Of a DNA stretch of 35,621 bases, positions 17,767-25,074 are shown piece after piece. Numbering within the stretch: the stretch's first letter is position 1; every line of letters begins with the position of its first letter. Origin of the DNA: Zavarzinia sp. (GTDB lineage: Bacteria > Pseudomonadota > Alphaproteobacteria > Zavarziniales > Zavarziniaceae); assembly GCA_025869435.1 (NCBI GenBank), contig JAOZVS010000138.1:1-35621 (forward strand). The letters are read 5' to 3'. The translations under genes and the position numbers were made by a program. A model generated the notes under the pieces. That model did no database searches. It worked only from the letters and a program-made list of their open reading frames with translations, and had not been told where the DNA came from.

Positions 17767-17890
17767 GTTTCCTCTCCCCGGGCCGTAAGGCCTCTTTCAA
17801 CCGAATTTAATCCGATAATTTGTCAGACTATGCGCGCAAGCGCGAGACGGCGCAATATTTTCACCCCGACTGCAATATGACAGTTTTTTT

Positions 17891-17941
17891 GTGCAGTGCG
17901 GAAAAATCGCGGTTGACGCAATGCACGTAAAAGCATATCTA
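17891..17941 (+). promoter_or_regulatory. Phasin promoter with an overlapping inverted repeat
   Basis: TTGACG (17913-17918), a 17-base spacer and TATCTA (17936-17941) form a candidate promoter. An inverted repeat with one mismatch, GTGCAGTGCG (17891-17900) and CGCAATGCAC (17917-17926), overlaps the -35. Its TGCA cores recall sites bound by PhaR-type PHA repressors, so it may be an operator. The symmetry is seen; the regulator is inferred. The adjoining 17767-17890 holds AT-rich DNA with two GCAATAT copies and no gene. Confidence 0.5.
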
Positions 17942-17953
17942 CGCTTCATGTTG

Positions 17954-17981
17954 CGCCGCACCATTTTGTAGCCGTGCGGCG
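17954..17981 (+). other. Hairpin in the phasin mRNA leader
   Basis: A perfect 8-bp stem, CGCCGCAC (17954-17961) with GTGCGGCG (17974-17981), and a 12-base loop. If the promoter call is right, the stem lies at the 5' end of the phasin message, where it could protect an abundant transcript from decay. Confidence 0.5.
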
Positions 17982-18039
17982 GCAGGTACCCGCGTAGCCA
18001 AATCCCCTTTCACACAATAATCCGATCAGGAGAGTTGAA

Positions 18040-18681
18040 ATGGCCACCAAGAAGAAGACTGCCGCCGGTGACGTTGCTGGCGAAGTCATGGAGACTGTCG
18101 TGGAATCCGTCGAGACCGTCGAAGAAGCCACCCAGAAGGCCGGCGAAGCCGTCGAGACCGCGATCGACAACGCTGGCAGCCAGCTCGAGAAGGCCATTGC
18201 CTGGAGCCGCGATCAGGTGACGGAAGTCACCGCCAAGGTCGAGGAAAACACCAAGAAGGCCGTCGCCGAGGTGAAGGACAACTTCGTGAAGGCGACCGAC
18301 TGGAGCCGCAGCCGCTACCAGACCCTGAAGACCAATGCGACCGAAGCCGCCGAATTCGGCAAGGCTTCGATGACCGATGTCGTCGCGTCGGGCAAGGCCG
18401 CGGCCGAGGGCCTGAAGTCGGTCGGTGAAGCGGTCGTCGAGGCCGTGAAGATCGCGACCGAGGAAAACGTCGACACCGCCAAGAAGCTGTGGGCCGTGAA
18501 GTCCATCGGCGAGGCCGTCGACCTGCAGGACAAATACACCCGCACCGCCATCGACCTCTATCTGGCGCATACCCAGAAGATCGCCGAGACCACCGCTTCG
18601 GCGTTCCGCGCCACCATCGAGCCGCTGCACGCCCGCTTCGCCGCCCTCGCGGCTGAAGTCGAAAAGCGCCGCGTCGCTTAA
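18040..18681 (+). CDS. Phasin family protein (PHA granule coat)
   Basis: Coats polyhydroxyalkanoate granules and sets their size and number. The 213 residues are rich in alanine, lysine, glutamate and valine, with long amphipathic helices and no cysteine, as in the Phasin_2 family. A lysine/alanine-rich N-terminus is followed by repeated heptad-like patterns (VMETVVESVETVEEAT) and the family core (LWAVKSIGEAVDLQDKYTR). AGGAGAG lies upstream of the ATG. The candidate promoter, leader hairpin and own terminator suggest a strongly expressed single gene. No PHA synthase or phaR is in the window, so the link to PHA rests on family alone. Confidence 0.88.
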   Translation: MATKKKTAAGDVAGEVMETVVESVETVEEATQKAGEAVETAIDNAGSQLEKAIAWSRDQVTEVTAKVEENTKKAVAEVKDNFVKATDWSRSRYQTLKTNATEAAEFGKASMTDVVASGKAAAEGLKSVGEAVVEAVKIATEENVDTAKKLWAVKSIGEAVDLQDKYTRTAIDLYLAHTQKIAETTASAFRATIEPLHARFAALAAEVEKRRVA

Positions 18682-18703
18682 GTTTCCGGCGATAGCATGC
18701 TAT

Positions 18704-18733
18704 AGGGGCGGCCTTGTGCCGCCCCTTTTCTTT
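18704..18733 (+). terminator. Intrinsic terminator of the phasin gene
   Basis: A perfect 9-bp stem (18704-18712 with 18718-18726), loop of 5 and a TTTCTTTGT tail. It ends only about 20 bases before the next start codon, which raises the question of how that gene is transcribed. Confidence 0.88.
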
Positions 18734-18753
18734 GTCTGCCGGATAAAAACCCA

Positions 18754-19554
18754 ATGACCTATGCCGTCGGCCTGCTTCTCGACGCCGGAATCGTCTTCGC
18801 TTCCGACACGCGCACCAATGCCGGTGTCGACCATGTCTCGACCTTCAAGAAAATGACGGTCTTCGAGGTTCCGGGAGAGCGGGTGATCGTCCTCATGGGC
18901 TCGGGCAATCTCGCCATCACCCAGTCCGTGGTCAGCCAGCTCCATGCCTGGAACGAGGCCCTGCCGAAGACGGGCGCGGCCCGCGCCCGCGCCAACCGGG
19001 CGATCAGCCGAGCCGGCACCATGTTCGAGGCCGCCCGCATCGTCGGCGCGGCCCTGCGCGAGGTTCATGCCCTCGACAACGAGTATCTCCAGGCCCATGG
19101 CACCGATTTCAACGCCATGTTCATCCTGGGCGGCCAGATCGGCGAGGAAAAGCCCCGCCTGTTCCAGATCTACGCCGCCGGCAATTTCATCGAGGCGGGC
19201 AAGGACACACCCTATTTCCAGATCGGCGAAACCAAATACGGCAAGCCGATCATCGACCGCATCGTGCGCCCGGAGACGTCGCTGACCGTCGCCGCCAAAT
19301 GCACGCTGATTTCCTTTGACTCGACCATGCGCTCCAACGTCTCGGTCGCCATGCCGCTCGACGTGCTGGTCTACGAGAGGGACAGCCTGAAGGTCGGCCA
19401 CTACCGCCGCATTCCGCGCAATGATCCCTATATGACGGCCCTGTCCGAGGGCTGGTCCAAGGGCATTCTCTCCGCCTTCGAAGCCCTGCCCGATCCCGAC
19501 TGGCCGGTCGGCACCGCCGAGTCCCGACCAAGGACCCGGCGCCGCAAGGCCTGA
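18754..19554 (+). CDS. Anbu, proteasome-like peptidase
   Basis: Bacterial proteasome homologue related to HslV; 266 residues fit the Anbu family. Removal of the initiator Met would expose Thr1 (MTYAVG), the N-terminal nucleophile. Asp17 lies in ASDTRTNAGVD and Lys31/Lys32 in STFKKM, matching the catalytic set of N-terminal nucleophile hydrolases. TRTNAGVDHVSTF is very typical of Anbu. The last 20 residues are basic (RPRTRRRKA). Anbu genes usually sit with an ATP-grasp protein, an alpha-E protein and a transglutaminase-like protein; none is nearby. The phasin terminator is immediately upstream. The physiological substrate of the family is uncertain. Confidence 0.92.
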   Translation: MTYAVGLLLDAGIVFASDTRTNAGVDHVSTFKKMTVFEVPGERVIVLMGSGNLAITQSVVSQLHAWNEALPKTGAARARANRAISRAGTMFEAARIVGAALREVHALDNEYLQAHGTDFNAMFILGGQIGEEKPRLFQIYAAGNFIEAGKDTPYFQIGETKYGKPIIDRIVRPETSLTVAAKCTLISFDSTMRSNVSVAMPLDVLVYERDSLKVGHYRRIPRNDPYMTALSEGWSKGILSAFEALPDPDWPVGTAESRPRTRRRKA

Positions 19555-19590
19555 TTGCCGTCGCGGCTTCCTCGGCAAAACTGAATGGGG

Positions 19591-19618
19591 TTCACAAAGA
19601 TTTCGGCACGGTCATAAT
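19591..19618 (+). promoter_or_regulatory. Candidate sigma-70 promoter of the crotonase pair
   Basis: TTCACA (19591-19596), a 16-base spacer, and CATAAT (19613-19618). Each hexamer matches the consensus at 5 of 6 positions, the best such pair in the window. The start codon lies 28 bases past the -10, with AGAGGA as ribosome site. Confidence 0.6.
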
Positions 19619-19646
19619 CACCCGGTCCCGCGCAGAGAGGACCAAT

Positions 19647-20447
19647 ATGACCTACGAAACGATCCTGTTCGAGCGCCGGGGAGGCCTCGCCCACATCACC
19701 CTGAACCGGCCCGAGGTGCTGAACGCCCTCAACTATCCGATGTACAGGGAATTGTCCGACGCCCTCGATGCCGTCGCCGCCGATCCGTCTTTGCGGGCCG
19801 TGCTGCTGACCGGCGCCGGACGGGCCTTCTGCTCGGGGGCGGATCTGTCCCGCAAATTCGCCATTCCCGAAGGCGGCACCATCGGCGATGGCGTCGCCGA
19901 GGCGATGCATCGCCTGATCAACCCGATGGTCGCGCGCATCGCCGCGCTGCCGAAGCCCGTCGTCGCCGCCGTGAACGGCGTGACCGCCGGCGGCGGGGTC
20001 GGTGTCGCCCTGGCCTGCGATATCGTCATCGCCGCGAAATCCGCCTATTTCGTGCAGGTCTTCGGCCCCAATCTCGGCATCGTGCCCGACATCGGCTGCA
20101 CCTGGATGGTGCCGCGCCTCGTTGGCCGCGCCCGGGCGCTCGGCCTTGCCCTCACCGGCGAGCGGCTGCCGGCGGAAAAGGCCGCCGACTGGGGCCTGAT
20201 CTGGGCCGCGGTCGAGGATCAGGACCTGATCACCAACGCGACCGGCCTTGCCGAGAAACTGGCGGCGGGCCCGACCACCGGCTTTGGCCTGATCAAGAAG
20301 GCGATCATGGCGTCGGAGCACAACAGTTTCGAGGCGCAGCTGGCGCTGGAAGCCGAATCCCAGCGCATCGCCTTCAACACAAACGACACGCCGGAGGGCG
20401 TCGCCGCCTTCCTGCAGAAGCGCAAACCCGTCTTTACCGGAGCCTGA
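19647..20447 (+). CDS. Enoyl-CoA hydratase/isomerase, PaaG-like (first of a pair)
   Basis: Crotonase-fold enzyme acting on an acyl-CoA, 266 residues. Oxyanion-hole segments are CSGADLS (62-68) and GGGVGVALACD. Where hydratases carry a catalytic glutamate, this protein reads GIVPDIGCTW with Asp148, as in PaaG (ring 1,2-epoxyphenylacetyl-CoA isomerase) and other isomerases. The C-terminus, EGVAAFLQKRKPVFTG, is also PaaG-like. It may thus isomerise a double bond or an epoxide rather than hydrate. It is four bases ahead of a paralogue in the same operon. No other paa genes are in the window, so the pathway is open. Confidence 0.88.
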   Translation: MTYETILFERRGGLAHITLNRPEVLNALNYPMYRELSDALDAVAADPSLRAVLLTGAGRAFCSGADLSRKFAIPEGGTIGDGVAEAMHRLINPMVARIAALPKPVVAAVNGVTAGGGVGVALACDIVIAAKSAYFVQVFGPNLGIVPDIGCTWMVPRLVGRARALGLALTGERLPAEKAADWGLIWAAVEDQDLITNATGLAEKLAAGPTTGFGLIKKAIMASEHNSFEAQLALEAESQRIAFNTNDTPEGVAAFLQKRKPVFTGA

Positions 20448-20451
20448 GCCG

Positions 20452-21255
20452 ATGGCCAGCGAGTACACGAAGATTACCGTCGCCGTCGATGGCGACGGCG
20501 TGATGACCCTCACCCTGAACCAGCCGGAAGCGCTCAACGCCGTCTCCAAGGCGATGATCCGCGAGATATGCGCCGCCGTCACCCTGGCCGAGGATCCGGC
20601 CGGCGGCGTCCGCGCCCTCTTGATCACCGGCGCCGGGCGCGGCTTCTGCGCCGGGGCCAATCTGGCGGACCCGGACGGACTGACCGGCGACGGCGTGCCC
20701 GATGTCGGCCTGGTGCTGGAAGAATTCTACAACCCGTTGTTCAAGCGTCTGCGCGACCTGCGGGTGCCCATCGTCACGGCGGTGAACGGCCCCGCGGCGG
20801 GCGTCGGCATGAGCTTCGCCCTGATGGGCGACATGGTGGTGGCCGGAAAATCCGCCAGCTTCCTGCAGGCCTTCGCCAAGATCGGCCTTGTCCCCGATGG
20901 CGGCTCGTCCTGGCTGCTGCCCCGCTTGGTCGGCCGGGCGCGGGCGATGGAACTCGCACTGATGGCCGAGAAACTGCCGGCGGAAAAGGCCCTCGACTGG
21001 GGCCTGATCAACCGCGTGGTCGAGGATGCCGAACTGATGGCGACGGCGACCGAGATCGCCCGCAAGTTCGCCAAGGGCCCCACCCGCGCCCTCGGCTTCA
21101 TCCGCAAGATGATGCAGGCCAGCCTCGAGGCCAGCTACGACCAGCAGCTCGATCTCGAGCGGCAATTGCAGCGCGCCGCCGGCCAGACCGCCGATTTCCA
21201 GGAAGGCGTCGCCGCCTTCCTGCAGAAGCGCCCGGCGCAATTCACCGGCAAGTAA
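20452..21255 (+). CDS. Enoyl-CoA hydratase/isomerase, PaaG-like (second of a pair)
   Basis: Crotonase-fold enzyme, 267 residues, clearly a paralogue of its upstream neighbour. The oxyanion hole is formed by CAGANLAD (67-74) and AAGVGMSFALMGD. The catalytic loop GLVPDGGSSWLLPRLVG has Asp149 at the PaaG position, and the tail reads EGVAAFLQKRPAQFTGK, close to PaaG. The spacing of four bases after the first gene implies co-translation. PaaG-like isomerases can act as delta3-delta2 enoyl-CoA isomerases in fatty acid or aromatic degradation; which applies here is not visible. Confidence 0.9.
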   Translation: MASEYTKITVAVDGDGVMTLTLNQPEALNAVSKAMIREICAAVTLAEDPAGGVRALLITGAGRGFCAGANLADPDGLTGDGVPDVGLVLEEFYNPLFKRLRDLRVPIVTAVNGPAAGVGMSFALMGDMVVAGKSASFLQAFAKIGLVPDGGSSWLLPRLVGRARAMELALMAEKLPAEKALDWGLINRVVEDAELMATATEIARKFAKGPTRALGFIRKMMQASLEASYDQQLDLERQLQRAAGQTADFQEGVAAFLQKRPAQFTGK

Positions 21256-21267
21256 GTCGGGGCCAAG

Positions 21268-21291
21268 GGGGCGTGGCCGAGGTCACGCCCC
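21268..21291. terminator. GC hairpin between convergent genes
   Basis: An 8-bp stem, 21268-21275 with 21284-21291, extended by possible pairs into the loop. It lies 12 bases past the crotonase stop and overlaps the stop of the convergent LysR gene (21283). Neither side has a U-tract, so termination would be weak or Rho-assisted. Confidence 0.45.
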
Positions 21292-22191
21292 GTCCCTGCC
21301 GATCGATCCCGCCAGGAAATCGAGGAAGGCGCGAATGCGCGCGGCCAGATGATCATGGCCGACATAGACCGCGTGGATCGTCTCGCTTTCGCCCGCGTTG
21401 AAATCCTCCAGCACTGGCAGCAACCGCCCCGCCGCGATATCGGCCGCGACATGGAAGGCGCCCAGCCGCGCGAGCCCGAGGCCCTGCAAGGCCAGCTGGC
21501 GCAGGATGACGCCATTGTTGCCATAGGCATTGCCGGTCACCGGCAGGGTGAAACCCTCGCCGCTGGCGGGATCGCGAAACGGCCATTCGTCGAGGCTGCG
21601 GCGGAAATTGAAGCGCAGGCAATTATGCCGGGCAAGGTCCCGGGGCAGCGCCGGCAGTCCCTGCGCTGCCTCATAGGCGGGTGCGGCCACGATCACCCGC
21701 CGGTTCTCCAGCAGTTTCCGCGCCTTCAGCGCCGAGTCCCGCAACGGGCCCGAGCGGATCGCGATATCGGTCCGCTCGTCGACGAGATCAATCACCGTGT
21801 CGGTCAATGACAGGTCCAGCTCGACCTGCGGATGACGCGCCAGGAAGGCCGGCACCAGCGGCAGCAGGCAATGCTCGCCGAAGGCGACCGAGGCTGAAAC
21901 CCGCAGGCGGCCGCGCGGCGCCGCCCCGGCGCCGGTCGCCACCACGCGCTCCGCCTCGTCGATCTCGGCGAGGATGCGCCGCGCCCGCTCGAGATAGAGC
22001 GCGCCTTCCGCCGTCAGTTGCAGCATCCGGGTCGAGCGGACGAAAAGCGGCAGGCCCAACCGGTCCTCCACCCGCGTCACCAGCTTGCTGACGGCCGAAG
22101 GCGACAGGCCGAGCTTGCGGCCGGCCGCCGAAAATCCCCCGGCCTCCGCCGCGGCGACGAAGACGCCCATTTCGCCCGCGCGATTGTCCAT
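21283..22191 (-). CDS. LysR-family transcription regulator
   Basis: 302 residues from the ATG at 22191, chosen over a TTG at 22215 because AAAGG lies upstream and the longer form would cover the operator. The N-terminal winged helix-turn-helix reads FVAAAEAGGFSAAGRKLG and LSPSAVSKLVTRVEDRLG. The effector domain spans about 90-300, with LRVSASVAFGEHCLLPL and a typical ending. It is divergent from an MFS exporter and a DkgB-type reductase and probably controls both through the T-N11-A box between them. E. coli dkgB also has a LysR gene (yafC) next to it. The effector is unknown. Confidence 0.92.
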   Translation of the reverse strand: MDNRAGEMGVFVAAAEAGGFSAAGRKLGLSPSAVSKLVTRVEDRLGLPLFVRSTRMLQLTAEGALYLERARRILAEIDEAERVVATGAGAAPRGRLRVSASVAFGEHCLLPLVPAFLARHPQVELDLSLTDTVIDLVDERTDIAIRSGPLRDSALKARKLLENRRVIVAAPAYEAAQGLPALPRDLARHNCLRFNFRRSLDEWPFRDPASGEGFTLPVTGNAYGNNGVILRQLALQGLGLARLGAFHVAADIAAGRLLPVLEDFNAGESETIHAVYVGHDHLAARIRAFLDFLAGSIGRDGA

Positions 22192-22198
22192 GATCGGC

Positions 22199-22217
22199 CT
22201 TTGAATTTGTTTCAAAG
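22199..22217. promoter_or_regulatory. LysR-type operator
   Basis: A perfect 7-bp inverted repeat, CTTTGAA-N5-TTCAAAG, between the divergent LysR and MFS genes. It contains TGAA-N5-TTCA, which is the T-N11-A pattern of LysR boxes. It begins 8 bases upstream of the LysR start, fitting autorepression. Confidence 0.7.
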
Positions 22218-22300
22218 ATACTGTTACCGATCAGGACATTCATTCTCAAGCGATGAAGCCGCATCTTCCCCGTCAATGATCCTCTCGACAGGGATGCGCC

Positions 22301-23485
22301 ATGCCCATCGCCCTTTACGCCCTGACGATCGCCGCCTATGCGATCGGCACCACGGAATTCGTCATCGTCGGCCTACTGCCGACCGTCGCCGCCGATCTGG
22401 GCATCACCCTGCCGCTGGCGGGGTTGATCGTCAGCGTCTATGCCCTGGGCGTGACCTTCGGCGCCCCTGTCCTCACCGCCCTGTCGGGCCGGATCGAGCG
22501 GAAACCCCTGCTGCTGGGTCTGATGGCGCTCTTCATCGCCGGCAATGTCCTGGCCGCCCTCAGTCCGGGTTACGGGATGCTGCTGGTCGCCCGCGTGCTC
22601 TCGGCCTTCGCCCATGGCGTCTTCTTTTCCGTCGGCGCGACCATCGCCGCCGATCTGGTGCCGGCGAACCGGCGGGCTTCGGCGATCGCGCTGATGTTCA
22701 TGGGGCTGACCGTCGCCATCGTCACCGGCGTGCCGCTCGGCACCTTCATCGGGCAAAGCCTGGGCTGGCGCGCCACCTTCTGGGCCGTCGCCGGCCTTGG
22801 CCTCGTCGCGATGACGGGCATCGCCGTCCTGCTGCCGCGCGGCATCGCCAAGGCGCCGCCCGCCTCCCTGCTGGACCAGTTGCGCGTGCTCGGCTCCGGC
22901 CGGCTGTTGCTGGTCTTCGGCATGACCGCGCTTGGCTATGGCGGGACCTTCGTCGCCTTCACCTATCTCGCGACCATCCTGCAGGACATCACGGGCTTCG
23001 CCGCTTCCAGCGTCAGCCTCATCCTGATCCTCTACGGCGCCGCCATCGCCGCCGGCAATATCGCGGGCGGCCGTATCGCCAATCACGATCCGGTGAAGGC
23101 GCTGATCGGCCTGTTCGTCGCGCAGGCGCTGGTGCTCGGCCTCTTCACCCTGACCGCGCCCCTGCCCGTCCTTGCCCTGCTGACCCTGACCGCCCTCGGC
23201 TTCCTGTCCTTCGCCAATGTGCCGGGGTTGCAGCTCTATGTCGTGCAGCTGGCCCGGGAACATCGGCCCATGGCGGTCGATACCGCCTCCGCCCTCAACA
23301 TCGCCGCCTTCAACCTCGGCGTCGCGCTCGGCGCCTGGATCGGCGGGCTGGTCGTCGCCTCGCCCCTCGGCCTGGGCGCGACGCCCTGGGTCGGCGGGTT
23401 GATGGTGACGGGCGCCCTGCTGCTCACCCTGTGGAGCCGCGCGCTCGATGGCCGGAAGACCACCGCCGTGCTGTGCGAAGCCTGA
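22301..23485 (+). CDS. MFS transporter, DHA1/AraJ-like drug or sugar exporter
   Basis: Inner-membrane proton-coupled exporter, 394 residues with about 12 hydrophobic helices and the short loops of the DHA1 group. The start MPIALYALTIAAYAIGTTEFVIVGLLP is the signature of the AraJ/YdhP/SotB subgroup, with the conserved GTTEF. Motif A lies between helices 2 and 3 (GAPVLTALSGRIERK), and ARVLSAFAHGVFFS and GVPLGTFIGQSLGWR carry motifs B and C. It is followed after 25 bases by the reductase gene and is divergent from the LysR gene. The substrate is unknown; toxic aldehydes or sugar acids would suit the neighbour. Confidence 0.9.
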   Translation: MPIALYALTIAAYAIGTTEFVIVGLLPTVAADLGITLPLAGLIVSVYALGVTFGAPVLTALSGRIERKPLLLGLMALFIAGNVLAALSPGYGMLLVARVLSAFAHGVFFSVGATIAADLVPANRRASAIALMFMGLTVAIVTGVPLGTFIGQSLGWRATFWAVAGLGLVAMTGIAVLLPRGIAKAPPASLLDQLRVLGSGRLLLVFGMTALGYGGTFVAFTYLATILQDITGFAASSVSLILILYGAAIAAGNIAGGRIANHDPVKALIGLFVAQALVLGLFTLTAPLPVLALLTLTALGFLSFANVPGLQLYVVQLAREHRPMAVDTASALNIAAFNLGVALGAWIGGLVVASPLGLGATPWVGGLMVTGALLLTLWSRALDGRKTTAVLCEA

Positions 23486-23510
23486 ACCTTATTTGAAAGG
23501 ACCCTGTCCC

Positions 23511-24335
23511 ATGCACAATGTCACTGCCCATGGCGCCGAAATTCCGGTGCTTGGCTTCGGCACCTATCGCGTCTCGCCCGCGGATACGCTTCGCATGGTG
23601 CCCCATGCCTTGAGCCTCGGTTATCGCCACATCGATACCGCGCAGATCTATGGTAACGAGGCGGAGGTCGGCGATGGCATCGCGAAGTCCGGCATCGCCC
23701 GCGACCGCATTTTCCTGACCACCAAGATCTGGGTCGACAATTATCGCCGGGATGCCCTGCTCGCTTCGGCCGAGACCAGCCTTCGCAAGCTGAAGACCGA
23801 CCATGTCGACCTGCTGCTTCTGCATTGGCCGAACCCCTCCGTTCCGCTGGCGGAACAGATCGGTGCCCTGAACGAAGTCCAGGCGGCGGGCAAGGCCCGG
23901 CACATCGGCGTCTCGAACTTCAACACCGCGCTGATGACCGAGGCGGCCAGCCTCTCGCCCGCGCCGCTCGTGACCAATCAGGTCGAGTATCATCCTTATC
24001 TGGAGCAATCGAAACTGATCGCCGCAGCGCGGGCCGCCGGCCTCGCCATTACCGCCTATTACGGCATGGCGGACGGCAAGGTCTTCGCCGATCCGGTGCT
24101 GCGAGAGATCGCCGGGCACCACGGCAAGAGCATCGCCCAGGTCGTGCTGCGCTGGCTGGTCCAGCAGGATGGCGTCATCGCCCTGAGCAAGACAGTGAAC
24201 GAAGCCCGGGCGGCGGAGAACCTCGCTATCTTCGGCTTTACCCTCACGCCGGACGACATGGCCGCGATCAGCGCTCTCGCCCAGCCGAACGGCCGTCTTG
24301 TCAGCCCGCCCGGCCTTGCCCCCGCCTGGGACTGA
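23511..24335 (+). CDS. dkgB: Aldo/keto reductase, DkgB type
   Basis: NADPH-dependent reduction of aldehydes and ketones such as 2,5-diketogluconate and methylglyoxal. The 274 residues begin at the ATG at 23511, with AAGGA nine bases upstream. The catalytic tetrad is Asp42 and Tyr47 in IDTAQIYGNE, Lys72 in TTKIW, and His105 in LLLHWP. The ending NGRLVSPPGLAPAWD closely matches E. coli DkgB, as does the core. Its last 35 bases overlap the end of the convergent methyltransferase gene. It probably shares the LysR-controlled promoter with the MFS gene, suggesting a joint response to a reactive carbonyl. Confidence 0.88.
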   Translation: MHNVTAHGAEIPVLGFGTYRVSPADTLRMVPHALSLGYRHIDTAQIYGNEAEVGDGIAKSGIARDRIFLTTKIWVDNYRRDALLASAETSLRKLKTDHVDLLLLHWPNPSVPLAEQIGALNEVQAAGKARHIGVSNFNTALMTEAASLSPAPLVTNQVEYHPYLEQSKLIAAARAAGLAITAYYGMADGKVFADPVLREIAGHHGKSIAQVVLRWLVQQDGVIALSKTVNEARAAENLAIFGFTLTPDDMAAISALAQPNGRLVSPPGLAPAWD

Positions 24336-25074
24336 GGCGGCCGATAGGAATCATCTCGGGCGCGTCCGGTCCGCCGAGCGCGCCCGCCCAGTCCCCCAGC
24401 CAGCGATCGACAGTCAGGCCGGCATCGGCGATCAGACGGTCCAGTTCCGCTTGCCCCGGGAAAGACAGACGGGACCGCGCGCCGTGGCGCCGGCCCGTCG
24501 CCACGACCTCATAGACCGTCTCATAGGTAACGATCCCGGCAGCATCATCGCGCGCGACATCATTCCAGGCGTGAACGAGGCCGAAGTCGGGATGGATGAT
24601 CTCCCGCCGGGATGCCTCGGGGGTCCATTCCCGCCATTCTTCCCGCAGCGGATTACGGCTGTCGAAAATGAAACGCCCTTCCGGCGCGAGATGCGCGGCG
24701 ATGGTCTCCAGCACCGCGCGCCGGTCGTCCCCGGTCAGGAAGACCTGGAAGGCATGGCCGGTCAGCACCACCAGATCGAAAGTCCGGCCAAGCCGGATAT
24801 CTCGCGCGTCGCCTTCGAGCCAGGAGACCCGGTCACCCCCCACCCGCCGCCGGGCGATATCCAGCATCGCCGCCGCCGGATCGATGCCGGTGACGACACA
24901 GCCGGCGAGGGCAAGACCCGCCGCCAGTTGCCCGGTACCGCAACCAAGATCGAGCACGCGAAGGCCGGGCCGGGTCATCGCCCGGATGCGGTCGAAATCC
25001 TCGCCCCAATGATTTTCGAGATCGTAGAAACCGGCCAGTGCCGGGTCGTCATAAAGCCGGTCGTCGGCGCTCAT
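24301..25074 (-). CDS. Class I SAM-dependent methyltransferase
   Basis: 257 residues starting at the ATG at 25074, which overlaps the tenA stop as ATGA. The SAM-binding motif I is VLDLGCGTGQLA (40-51), with motif II around VTGIDPAAAMLDIARRR and GDARDIRLG. The fold belongs to the broad UbiE/Methyltransf_11-25 group; the acceptor cannot be named. It is the last gene of the ISC-tenA run, tightly coupled, which hints at a cofactor or small-molecule target. The 3' end runs 35 bases into dkgB on the other strand. Confidence 0.85.
   Translation of the reverse strand: MSADDRLYDDPALAGFYDLENHWGEDFDRIRAMTRPGLRVLDLGCGTGQLAAGLALAGCVVTGIDPAAAMLDIARRRVGGDRVSWLEGDARDIRLGRTFDLVVLTGHAFQVFLTGDDRRAVLETIAAHLAPEGRFIFDSRNPLREEWREWTPEASRREIIHPDFGLVHAWNDVARDDAAGIVTYETVYEVVATGRRHGARSRLSFPGQAELDRLIADAGLTVDRWLGDWAGALGGPDAPEMIPIGRLSPRRGQGRAG

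Noticed and set aside
16312-17880. 522-codon open frame opposite the aldehyde dehydrogenase
   Set aside because: Shadow of a gene whose catalytic Cys and Glu motifs are intact.
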